64,000 nucleotides of DNA. It comes from Hyphomicrobiales bacterium. Lineage in GTDB: Bacteria > Pseudomonadota > Alphaproteobacteria > Rhizobiales > Rhizobiaceae. Positions 39,091 to 46,281 of this stretch are shown in pieces (within the stretch, counting starts at the first letter, position 1; the number at the start of each line of letters is the position of its first letter). The notes under the pieces were generated by a model. The model saw only the letters and a program-made list of their open reading frames with translations, was not told the origin of the DNA and did no database searches. The position numbers and the translations under genes are program-made. The stretch spans positions 72,710 through 136,709 of the forward strand of contig UCKS01000010.1 in NCBI GenBank assembly GCA_900473045.1, written 5' to 3'.

Positions 39091-39240
39091 TACCCCCCCT
39101 CTGTCGGCGACGCCGACATCTCCCCCTCAAGGGGGGAGATTGGCCGCATCGACTGTGCGTCCCCAACATCAAGGCAGCGAGGGAAAAGACTGATCTCCCC
39201 CCTTGAGGGGGAGATGTCACGCAGTGACAGAGGGGGGTAG
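39091..39240. repeat. RIME-type inverted repeat element
   Basis: Two ~48-bp copies face each other at 39091-39140 and 39193-39239. Both contain the hallmark rhizobial sequence with TACCCCCCCTCTGTC and CTCCCCCTCAAGGGGGGAGAT. Between these blocks each copy has its own small palindrome: GTCGGCGACGCCGAC on the left, GTCACGCAGTGAC on the right. The element fills the space between the convergent hflX and mazG genes, and its G-rich/C-rich arms could form a large hairpin. It is a Rhizobium-specific intergenic mosaic element by type. Confidence 0.85.
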
Positions 39241-39269
39241 GCCTCCCCGATCTCAGAATTTAACGGTTC

Positions 39270-40103
39270 CTACCTCAACTGCCGTTCGATCGCCTTAGCC
39301 GCCTGCCAAAGTTCCTCCATCCGCTCCAGCGTCGCCGCCCCCAGCGTTTCCCCATGAGCTTCCAGCTCCGTCTCGATATGCGCGAAGCGGCGCCGGAACT
39401 TGGTGCTGGTGCCGCGCAGCGCCATTTCCGGATCAGCGCCAACATGGCGGCCGATATTGACGACGGCGAAGATCAGATCACCGAGTTCGTCCGCTACCTT
39501 TGCCTTGTCGTTCGATGCCAAAGCCTCGCGCAGTTCGGCGATCTCTTCCTCGATCTTGTCGAGAATGGGTTCGGGCGAAGTCCAGTCGAAGCCGACCTTG
39601 GCTGCTCGTTCCTGAAGCTTCAGGGCTTCGACAAGTGCAGGGAAACTGCGCTGGACGGAGCCGAGATGTCCTTTGTCGTCGTCCTCCGGCAGGCCGCGCT
39701 TTGCCCGCCGCTCGCGGCGCTCGGTTTTTTCCGCCTGCTTGATGTCGTCCCACTGCAGTTTGACGGCTTGCGGCGTGTCGGCATCGGAGCGGGCAAAGAC
39801 ATGCGGATGACGGCGGATCATTTTTCGGGTGATCGCCTCGACCACATCGCCGAAGGTGAAATCGCCGGATTCCTCAGCCATGCGGGCGTGAAAAACCACC
39901 TGCAGCAGCAGATCGCCGAGTTCGTCGCAGAGATCGTCCATATCGGCGCGCTCGATGGCGTCGGCAACCTCATAGGCTTCTTCCAGCGTATAGGGCTTGA
40001 TGGTCTCGAAGGTCTGGACGATGTCCCACGGGCAGCCCGTTTCCGGCTGGCGCAGGGCTTCCATGATGTCGAGCAGGCGGGTGATATCCTTGGAGGGTTG
40101 CAT
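39270..40103 (-). CDS. mazG: Nucleoside triphosphate pyrophosphohydrolase MazG
   Basis: MazG hydrolyses nucleoside triphosphates, including damaged ones, to monophosphates and pyrophosphate. The 277-residue protein has two tandem MazG domains, each with the E-x-x-E...D metal motif: the first in GCPWDIVQTFETIKPYTLEEAYEVADAI with the ELGDLLLQVVFHARMA helix, the second in EEIAELREAL with DELGDLIFAVVNIGRHV. I take the ATG at 40103 (MQPSKDI) as the start; a TTG at 40112 overlaps the upstream stop. It lies directly after a nucleoside deaminase, giving a small nucleotide-cleaning unit. Confidence 0.96.
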   Translation of the reverse strand: MQPSKDITRLLDIMEALRQPETGCPWDIVQTFETIKPYTLEEAYEVADAIERADMDDLCDELGDLLLQVVFHARMAEESGDFTFGDVVEAITRKMIRRHPHVFARSDADTPQAVKLQWDDIKQAEKTERRERRAKRGLPEDDDKGHLGSVQRSFPALVEALKLQERAAKVGFDWTSPEPILDKIEEEIAELREALASNDKAKVADELGDLIFAVVNIGRHVGADPEMALRGTSTKFRRRFAHIETELEAHGETLGAATLERMEELWQAAKAIERQLR

Positions 40104-40108
40104 GGGGC

Positions 40109-40696
40109 TCAATTCAATGGAATGGCGTTATCGTCCTTGCCGGACTGGTAGGCATCCGACAGCGACTGGTATTTTGCCCGGATGCGCTGGTCCTGTGCGC
40201 GGAGCGCTGCTTTGTCGGCTTCCTCCGATGTCGCCACCAGATCGGCAATCGATGCCGAGCGCCAGAAGGCATTGGTCTTGGCATAACCGCCGGGATCGAG
40301 CCGGAAAACCTCCTTGAGGATTTTCAGGTCGTGCGGGATCGAGAACGCGTCGCGCGAATCCTCGTGGCTGAACAAATAGTAGAAATTGTCGAAGCCAGCC
40401 CAGGTGATCGCCGACAGGCACATCGAACAGGGCTCGTGGGTCGAGAGGAAGACCAGATCCTTGGTGTCCGGCTTGTTCGCACGCTCGTAGAAGCGCTTCA
40501 GCGTGTGGACTTCACCGTGCCACAGCGGGTTTTCCGTCTCGTTGTTGGTTTCGGCGATGACCAGGGACAGGTCCGACTTGCGCAGGATCGCCGCGCCGAA
40601 AACCTTGTTTCCATCCGCGACGCCCTTTTCCGTCAAGGGAAGGACATCCGTTTCGATGACCGTCAGCAGGCGCTCTGCAAGCTTGGAATTGTTCAT
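40109..40696 (-). CDS. Nucleoside/nucleotide deaminase (CDA fold)
   Basis: This 195-residue protein has the zinc-dependent cytidine-deaminase fold: HGEVHTLKRF provides the zinc-binding His and proton-shuttle Glu, and TLSTHEPCSMC-type PCSMC (seen as THEPCSMCLSAITWAGF) provides the two Cys ligands. The His-Gly-Glu variant and the overall length resemble guanine-deaminase or tRNA-adenosine-like deaminases more than cytidine deaminase, but the substrate cannot be fixed by eye. It is the first gene of a unit with mazG. A 244-bp spacer with the divergent cysG gene holds its promoter. Confidence 0.85.
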   Translation of the reverse strand: MNNSKLAERLLTVIETDVLPLTEKGVADGNKVFGAAILRKSDLSLVIAETNNETENPLWHGEVHTLKRFYERANKPDTKDLVFLSTHEPCSMCLSAITWAGFDNFYYLFSHEDSRDAFSIPHDLKILKEVFRLDPGGYAKTNAFWRSASIADLVATSEEADKAALRAQDQRIRAKYQSLSDAYQSGKDDNAIPLN

Positions 40697-40913
40697 CAGA
40701 TCATGGCTCCGGAAAATAGGATTACTGGCATTTAGCGGATTTGGCGTGCCATAGGCAATGCTTGAACACCTGATCCTGTCGCGCCTTCTGGTCTCGTTCT
40801 CGGAGAGATTTGCTCAAATTATGCTGGAGTCGAGCAAAAGAATATCCGCCCGCAAAGGCATCGGAATTTCTGTTTCTTCAATTTTCACCGTATAAAAGAG
40901 ATATTCGACAGAA

Positions 40914-40924
40914 CCTGTAACAGG
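40914..40924. promoter_or_regulatory. Short palindrome before cysG
   Basis: CCTGTAACAGG is an 11-bp palindrome (CCTGT-A-ACAGG), 17 bp before the cysG ATG. The 244-bp spacer between the deaminase gene and cysG shows no other clear regulatory site. The palindrome could be an operator, but it is short. Confidence 0.3.
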
Positions 40925-40940
40925 ATCAGATTCCCACGTT

Positions 40941-42401
40941 ATGACCGAGCAACTGACCGTCTTTCCGGCCTTCTTCCGCGTTGCGCAGAAATGTGTGGCG
41001 GTTTTTGGCAATGGCGACGAGGCCTTCGCCAAGGTCCGGCTGTTGTTGAACACGCAAGCGCGGATCGTTGCTTACGCGGATGAGCCGGAAGCCGGCTTTG
41101 CGGCTTTCCTGTCAACCAACGCGGTCGAACTGGTGCAAAAGCGTTTCGAGCCAAGCCAGGTCGACGGCGCGACGCTGGTGTTTGCCGCAACCGGCGACGC
41201 CGCGCAGGATCGCCTGATCGTTGCGGCGGCACGCGCCGAGAAAATTCCGGCCAATGCGGTCGATCAACCCGAGTTCTGCGATTTCCTGACGCCCGCGCTG
41301 GTCAATCGTGCGCCTGTCGCCGTCGCCATCGGTACCGAAGGGGCAGGCCCCGTGCTTGCCCAGATGATCCGTTCCCAGATCGATCAACTGCTTTCCCCGT
41401 CGCTTGGTGCACTTGCCTCGTTGGCGCAGGCCTATCGTGATGCTGCCGATCGTGTTCTGCCGCGCGGCGTTTCCCGCCGGGTGTTCTGGCGCCGCTTCTT
41501 TTCCGGCCCCGTGGCCGCTCAGGTATCGCTCGGAAACATCGCTGAAGCCCGTCGCGAGGCATCGCGGTTGCTACAGTCGGTCGATCGTGTGCCTGGTCAC
41601 GTCTGGCTGGTCGGCGCCGGTCCGGGCGCCGAAGACCTTTTGACCCTGCGGGCCCAGCGCGTGATGATGGAAGCCGATGTGATCGTCTATGATGCGCTGG
41701 TGCCGCAGGCGATCGTCGATATGGGGCGCCGCGATGCCGAGCGTCTGTCGGTCGGCAAGCGCAAGGGTTGCCATTCAAAATCGCAGGACGAGATCAATCA
41801 GCTGCTGGTGCGTCTCGGCCAAGACGGCAAGCGTGTCGTGCGGCTCAAGTCGGGCGATCCGCTGGTGTACGGCCGGGCTGGCGAAGAGATGGCGGCGTTG
41901 CGCGAAGCCGGGATCACCTACGAGATCGTGCCCGGCATAACATCCGCTTTTGCCGCTGCGGCCGATTTCGAGTTGCCGCTGACACTGCGCGGTGTTGCCT
42001 CGTCGCTGATCTTTACCACTGGCCATGACCTGGCCGGCGATGTTCTGCCCGATTGGGCCCGCCTTGCCATTTCCGGCGCCACCATTGCCGTCTATATGGG
42101 GCGCACTGTTGCAGCCTCGGTGGCCGCGCGCCTGATCGAAGCCGGTCTGCCTGCGGAAACCACGGTCGCCGTAATTGAAAATGCCAGCCGCGCAGAGCGC
42201 AGGCTGCTGCACGGCACGCTGAAGGATCTGCCCGACCTGCAATATCGCGACGAGTTGGATGGTCCGGTCATGGTGATTATCGGCGACGCGGTGGCGGGCG
42301 CGAATTTCGAGCGCTCCCAGCCGTTGATCAAGGGCAGGGAAATCGGCGCTGCCGCTCGCGCGGGCGTGCCGCAGAAACAGACTGATGAAGTGAGGAACTG
42401 A
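40941..42401 (+). CDS. cysG: Siroheme synthase CysG
   Basis: CysG makes sirohaem, the cofactor of sulfite and nitrite reductase, from uroporphyrinogen III. The 486-residue protein has the N-terminal precorrin-2 dehydrogenase/ferrochelatase part (about 1-200, FPAFFRVAQKCVAVFGNGDEA) with a dimerisation region, and a C-terminal methyltransferase (SUMT) from about residue 215: VWLVGAGPGAEDLLTLRA, DVIVYDALV, RLKSGDPLVYGRAGEE and VPGITSA. It is the first gene of a four-gene sulfite-reduction operon. The ATG at 40941 has a weak ribosome site; upstream, CCTGTAACAGG forms an 11-bp palindrome at 40914-40924. Confidence 0.96.
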   Translation: MTEQLTVFPAFFRVAQKCVAVFGNGDEAFAKVRLLLNTQARIVAYADEPEAGFAAFLSTNAVELVQKRFEPSQVDGATLVFAATGDAAQDRLIVAAARAEKIPANAVDQPEFCDFLTPALVNRAPVAVAIGTEGAGPVLAQMIRSQIDQLLSPSLGALASLAQAYRDAADRVLPRGVSRRVFWRRFFSGPVAAQVSLGNIAEARREASRLLQSVDRVPGHVWLVGAGPGAEDLLTLRAQRVMMEADVIVYDALVPQAIVDMGRRDAERLSVGKRKGCHSKSQDEINQLLVRLGQDGKRVVRLKSGDPLVYGRAGEEMAALREAGITYEIVPGITSAFAAAADFELPLTLRGVASSLIFTTGHDLAGDVLPDWARLAISGATIAVYMGRTVAASVAARLIEAGLPAETTVAVIENASRAERRLLHGTLKDLPDLQYRDELDGPVMVIIGDAVAGANFERSQPLIKGREIGAAARAGVPQKQTDEVRN

Positions 42402-42402
42402 C

Positions 42403-42717
42403 ATGGCCGATAAGGTATTAACCGCAAACCGCCTGTCGGACGGCATTTCCGTCTGGCTCGATGCATCGGGCAACTGGGTGGAAGCGCTGCAGGATGCGTT
42501 TGTTGCCCGCCACGCCGAGGCGGTCAGCGTTCTGGAAGCAACCGGCAAGGCCGCGTTTGCCGACAACAAGGTGGTTGACGTGAATGTCATTGATATTGAA
42601 GAAGTGGCAGGCGTGCTGCGGCCGTTGCGTCTGCGCGAACGCGTTCGCGCTGAAGGCCCGACGATCAATTATGCACCGGGATACAAGGGCCTGACCGGCC
42701 CCGTGCACGCGGCTTAA
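42403..42717 (+). CDS. DUF2849 domain protein of the sulfite-reduction operon
   Basis: This 104-residue cytoplasmic protein starts one base after the cysG stop, with GAGG seven bases before the ATG. It matches the small DUF2849 family found between cysG and cysI in alphaproteobacteria: VLTANRLSDGISVWLDASGNWVEAL and the C-terminal RLRERVRAEGPTINYAPGYKG are the conserved ends. No enzymatic motif, Cys pair or membrane segment is visible. Its strict position points to a helper role in sulfite reductase assembly or electron delivery, which is inference. Confidence 0.9.
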   Translation: MADKVLTANRLSDGISVWLDASGNWVEALQDAFVARHAEAVSVLEATGKAAFADNKVVDVNVIDIEEVAGVLRPLRLRERVRAEGPTINYAPGYKGLTGPVHAA

Positions 42718-42731
42718 GGAAAAGAAGACCG

Positions 42732-44405
42732 ATGTACCGTTATGACGAATTCGACCATGCCTTTGTTGCCGATCGCGTTTCCCAGTTTCGCGATCAGGTG
42801 ACGCGCCGCCTCTCTGGAGAGCTTGCCGAAGATGCCTTTAAGCCGCTGCGGCTGATGAACGGTGTCTATCTCCAGCTTCACGCCTATATGCTGCGCGTTG
42901 CCATTCCCTATGGCACGCTGAACAGCGACCAGATGCGCATGCTCGCCCATATCGCCCGCAAATACGATCGTGGCTATGGCCATTTCACCACGCGCCAGAA
43001 CATCCAGTACAACTGGCCGAAACTCTCGGATACGCCGGATATCCTGGCGGAACTCGCCTCGGTCGAGATGCACGCCATCCAGACATCCGGAAACTGTATT
43101 CGCAACGTCACCGCCGACCATTTTGCCGGTGCCGCTGCTGACGAAGTTGCCGATCCGCGCCCTTATGCCGAAATCCTGCGTCAGTGGTCGTCCGTTCACC
43201 CGGAATTCTCGTTCTTGCCGCGCAAGTTCAAGATTGCCGTCACCGGCGCCGAGCGCGACCGTGCGGCCATCCAGGTACACGACATTGGCCTGCACTTGAA
43301 GAAGAACGACAAGGGCGAGATCGGCTTTGCCGTCTATGTCGGCGGCGGGCAGGGTCGCACGCCGATGATCGCCAAGAAGATCCGTGACTTCCTGCCGGAA
43401 GAAGACCTACTGTCCTACACGACCGCCATCATGCGCGTGTACAACCTGCATGGCCGCCGTGACAACAAGTACAAGGCACGCATCAAGATCCTCGTGCACG
43501 AAACCGGCGTGGAAAATCTCACCGGCCAGGTTGAGCAGGAGTTCCTGCAGCTGAAAAACACCGAGCTGAAGTTGCCGGAAGCCGATATTCAGGCCATCAC
43601 CAGCTATTTTGCGCTGCCGCCGCTGACCGACCGTCCTGAAGGCTGGGCCAATCTGGCCGGCTGGAAGAAGGCCGATCCGGAATTTGCCCGGTGGGTGCAG
43701 CAAAACGTCCAGCCGCACAAACATCCTGACTACGGTATGGTGACGGTATCGCTGAAGCCGATCGGCGGCATTCCGGGAGACGCCAGCGACAGCCAGATGG
43801 ATGCGATCGCCGATCTGGCGCAGGAATACGCCTTCGACGAAATCCGCATCAGCCACGAGCAGAACATCATCCTGCCGCATGTGGCTCTCGCCGATCTGGA
43901 GGTGCTCTATCGTGGCCTCGTCTCGATTGGTCTGGCGACCGCCAATGCCGGTCTGATCACGGATATCATTGCCTGTCCGGGTTTGGACTATTGCGCGCTG
44001 GCCAATGCGCGCTCGATCCCGCTTTCGCAGGAGATTTCCACCCGTTTCGGCAATCCCGACCGTCAGGCCGAGATTGGCGAGTTGAAGATCAAGATTTCCG
44101 GCTGCATCAATGCCTGCGGTCATCATCATGTCGGCCATATCGGCCTTCTGGGCGTGGAAAAAAAGGGTGCTGAACTCTACCAGATCACGTTGGGCGGTTC
44201 AGGCGACGAGAATACCTCGATCGGCGAGATCATCGGCCGTGGTTTCGAGCCTGAAAAGGTTACCGATGCGATCGAGACGATCGTCAACACCTATCTCGGT
44301 CTGCGCAAAGATGCGTCGGAAATTTTCCTAGACGCCTATCGCCGGGTCGGTCCGCAGCCGTTCAAGGACGCGCTCTACGGCGGCAATGCGCAGGAAGCGG
44401 CCTGA
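42732..44405 (+). CDS. cysI: Sulfite/nitrite reductase haemoprotein (CysI type)
   Basis: This 557-residue ferredoxin-type reductase converts sulfite to sulfide for cysteine synthesis. It contains the two-fold sirohaem reductase repeat (YGHFTTRQNIQYNWPK and IRISHEQNIILPHV) and the sirohaem/4Fe-4S site CPGLDYCALANARS ... SGCINACGHHH, with four Cys in the CX5-6C and CX3C pattern. The single-subunit length and ferredoxin-type character fit the operon, which ends beside a ferredoxin-NADP reductase. It starts 14 bp after DUF2849 with AAGGAAAAG upstream of the ATG. Confidence 0.95.
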   Translation: MYRYDEFDHAFVADRVSQFRDQVTRRLSGELAEDAFKPLRLMNGVYLQLHAYMLRVAIPYGTLNSDQMRMLAHIARKYDRGYGHFTTRQNIQYNWPKLSDTPDILAELASVEMHAIQTSGNCIRNVTADHFAGAAADEVADPRPYAEILRQWSSVHPEFSFLPRKFKIAVTGAERDRAAIQVHDIGLHLKKNDKGEIGFAVYVGGGQGRTPMIAKKIRDFLPEEDLLSYTTAIMRVYNLHGRRDNKYKARIKILVHETGVENLTGQVEQEFLQLKNTELKLPEADIQAITSYFALPPLTDRPEGWANLAGWKKADPEFARWVQQNVQPHKHPDYGMVTVSLKPIGGIPGDASDSQMDAIADLAQEYAFDEIRISHEQNIILPHVALADLEVLYRGLVSIGLATANAGLITDIIACPGLDYCALANARSIPLSQEISTRFGNPDRQAEIGELKIKISGCINACGHHHVGHIGLLGVEKKGAELYQITLGGSGDENTSIGEIIGRGFEPEKVTDAIETIVNTYLGLRKDASEIFLDAYRRVGPQPFKDALYGGNAQEAA

Positions 44406-44422
44406 GGTTCAAGGACAAGCAT

Positions 44423-44920
44423 ATGACACAGATCTGGACAGAAACCGGCTTCGTCACAGACGATCCATGGGTCGTCGAAACCGAGGAAACCAAGGCCGGC
44501 TCGAACGAGAAGGCTATCCTCGGCATCGATGCCTTCATTGAGAAGGCATCGTCCGGCGACAGCGGGCTTGGCGTGCTCATCAACCCGGCCGATGACGTGA
44601 CGCGGCTGCAGCCGTTTCTGGAACAGGTATCGCTGATCGCGGTTGCCTTTCCAGCGTTCAACGACGGCCGGGCATTCAGTCACGCGTCCTTGCTACGCGT
44701 TCGCCTTCATTACGGCAAGGAAATCCGGGCCGTCGGTGACGTGCTGATCGACCAGGTGCCGCTGATGCTGCGCTGTGGTGTCGACAGTTTCGCCGTCAGC
44801 AACGAAACGGCTCTGAAGCGCCTGTCCGAAGGACGGTTGCCGGGGATCGATAATCACTACCAGCCAACGGCAAAACCATCGACTGACGCGAAATCCTACA
44901 GTTGGCGGCGGGTTTCCTGA
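44423..44920 (+). CDS. DUF934 domain protein
   Basis: This 165-residue protein is the DUF934 family member that regularly follows cysI in rhizobia and other proteobacteria. LINPADDVTRLQPFLEQVSLIAVAFPAFNDGRAFSHASLLR and EIRAVGDVLIDQVPLMLRCGVDSFAV (landmarks) are the conserved core. It has been annotated as an oxidoreductase of sulfur assimilation, but no cofactor site is apparent. It is the last gene of the operon; a strong stem-loop follows at 44954-45001. Confidence 0.9.
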   Translation: MTQIWTETGFVTDDPWVVETEETKAGSNEKAILGIDAFIEKASSGDSGLGVLINPADDVTRLQPFLEQVSLIAVAFPAFNDGRAFSHASLLRVRLHYGKEIRAVGDVLIDQVPLMLRCGVDSFAVSNETALKRLSEGRLPGIDNHYQPTAKPSTDAKSYSWRRVS

Positions 44921-44953
44921 GCCCGCGACATACTGAAGCACGCATCAATCTGC

Positions 44954-45001
44954 AAAAGGCGCTATAATTGGAACGGAATTGCTTCCAAATCAGCGCCTTT
45001 T
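44954..45001 (+). terminator. Terminator of the sulfite-reduction operon
   Basis: Outer arms AAAAGGCGCT (44954-44963) and AGCGCCTTTT (44992-45001) pair perfectly, and inside them TTGGAA (44969-44974) pairs with TTCCAA (44984-44989). The T-run at the 3' side fits a factor-independent end. A TATAAT at 44963-44968 also lies within it. Confidence 0.7.
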
Positions 45002-45057
45002 GGAATATCCGCTGATACCTGAAAGCATTACTCATCATTACAGGACCTGACGCCGAA

Positions 45058-45870
45058 ATGAATGCTCCTGCCAAGATCGAAGAATTTGCCGCAACCGTAC
45101 CCGCCGGCGTGTTCGCTGAAACGGTGACGAAGGTCACGCATTATACGGACCGGCTGTTCAGCTTCCGCATGACGCGTCCGACGGAGTTTCGCTTCCGCTC
45201 GGGCGAATTTGCCATGATTGGCCTGATGGTCGACGGCAAACCGATCTATCGCGCCTATTCGATCGCCAGCCCCGCCTGGGACGATGAGCTCGAATTCTTC
45301 TCGATCAAGGTGCCGGATGGCCCGCTGACCTCGCATCTGCAGGGCATCAAGCCTGGCGATCAGGTGCTGATGCGCAAGAAGCCGACCGGCACGCTGGTGC
45401 TCGATGCACTGACGCCGGGTAAGCGCCTCTATATGTTCTCGACCGGAACCGGCATTGCACCGTTTGGAAGCCTGATCCGCGATCCGGAAACTTTTGAAAA
45501 ATTCGAGGAAGTCATCCTCACCCACACGACCCGTGACGTCGCCGAGCTGAAATACGGCTTCGACTTGATCGAGGAAATCCGCAACCACGAGTTCCTCGCC
45601 GAACTGGTCGGCGACAAGCTGCGCCACTATGCAACGGTGACCCGCGAGGATTATCCGTTCAAGGGCCGCATCACCAATCTGATGCGCGATGGCAAGATGT
45701 TCTCCGACCTCGACCTCCCAGCGTTCGACCCGGCCGTCGATCGCGGCATGATCTGCGGCTCGACCGAAATGCTGAAGGAAACCAAGGAAATTCTCGAGGC
45801 TGCCGGTTTGCATGAGGGTTCGAACAATAAACCCGGTGAATTCGTCATCGAACGCGCATTCGTCGGCTGA
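45058..45870 (+). CDS. fpr: Ferredoxin--NADP+ reductase
   Basis: This 270-residue FAD enzyme passes electrons between NADPH and ferredoxin/flavodoxin. RAYSIASPAWDDELEFFSIKV binds FAD and TGTGIAPFGSLI is the NADP pyrophosphate site; the C-terminal ERAFVG end with a terminal aromatic-like region is typical of bacterial subclass FNRs. It lies just after the cysG-cysI operon and would supply reduced ferredoxin to sulfite reductase, although fpr also serves oxidative stress. AGGA precedes the ATG at 45058. A terminator follows at 45896-45921. Confidence 0.96.
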   Translation: MNAPAKIEEFAATVPAGVFAETVTKVTHYTDRLFSFRMTRPTEFRFRSGEFAMIGLMVDGKPIYRAYSIASPAWDDELEFFSIKVPDGPLTSHLQGIKPGDQVLMRKKPTGTLVLDALTPGKRLYMFSTGTGIAPFGSLIRDPETFEKFEEVILTHTTRDVAELKYGFDLIEEIRNHEFLAELVGDKLRHYATVTREDYPFKGRITNLMRDGKMFSDLDLPAFDPAVDRGMICGSTEMLKETKEILEAAGLHEGSNNKPGEFVIERAFVG

Positions 45871-45895
45871 GGCTGAAGCCACAAAAGTATGGAAG

Positions 45896-45921
45896 AAGGC
45901 GGCTTGTTGGCCGCCTTTTTT
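45896..45921 (+). terminator. Terminator of fpr
   Basis: AAGGCGGC (45896-45903) and GCCGCCTT (45910-45917) form an 8-bp stem on a 6-base loop, followed by a run of T to 45921. Confidence 0.9.
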
Positions 45922-45929
45922 GTGGGCGA

Positions 45930-46050
45930 AAGCCCGAAGGGCAGGATGATTCGGCTCGCCCAGGTGATCCATCAGGTTTTCCATCGCGGCCGCTGCCGCC
46001 TTCGGATCGGCCTGCTGGATAGCGCGGATCACCTTGATATGCAGATCACC
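45930..46050 (-). pseudogene. Remnant of a GntR/FCD-type regulator C-terminus
   Basis: On the minus strand, an open stretch reads DLHIKVIRAIQQADPKAAAAAMENLMDHLGEPNHPAL in pieces, which resembles the last helix pair of the FCD effector domain of GntR regulators (typically HxxIxxAIxxxDxxAAxxAMxxH). No matching N-terminal HTH or start lies upstream within 200 bp; the frame closes quickly. The gap between fpr and the RTX protease (about 410 bp) otherwise holds only terminators. I read this as a decayed regulator, likely left by a deletion. Confidence 0.45.
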
Positions 46051-46224
46051 ACACCCTGTGTTGAGGCGGCTGAACCAGAGCCGCCGGGACCTGACGTTTC
46101 AATGGTGCGCCATGAGGACGCCGGCTGACGCACTCCCCCTAAGACGACGGCGGTCGGTTGATGCACGTGATAGCGACCTATCCAGCAGAGAGGTCTGTGT
46201 CGGAATTCTCAGGGAAGAATTGAC

Positions 46225-46258
46225 AAAAAAAGAGGCCGGACACGCGCTGATCCGGCCT
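46225..46258 (-). terminator. Terminator of the RTX protease gene
   Basis: On the minus strand the stem AGGCCGGA/TCCGGCCT (46251-46258 with 46233-46240) is followed by a T-run (the A-tract at 46225-46231 on the + strand). It lies 24 bp after the protease stop. Confidence 0.9.
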
Positions 46259-46281
46259 CCATCCTTGGCTCTTAAAGCCGT

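Noticed and set aside
40735-40760. Sigma-54-like GG-N10-GC element near the deaminase/cysG spacer
   Set aside because: TTGGCGTGCCATAGGC keeps the GG and GC spacing but lacks the TTGC -12 box and has no enhancer or NtrC site nearby, so it is likely chance.
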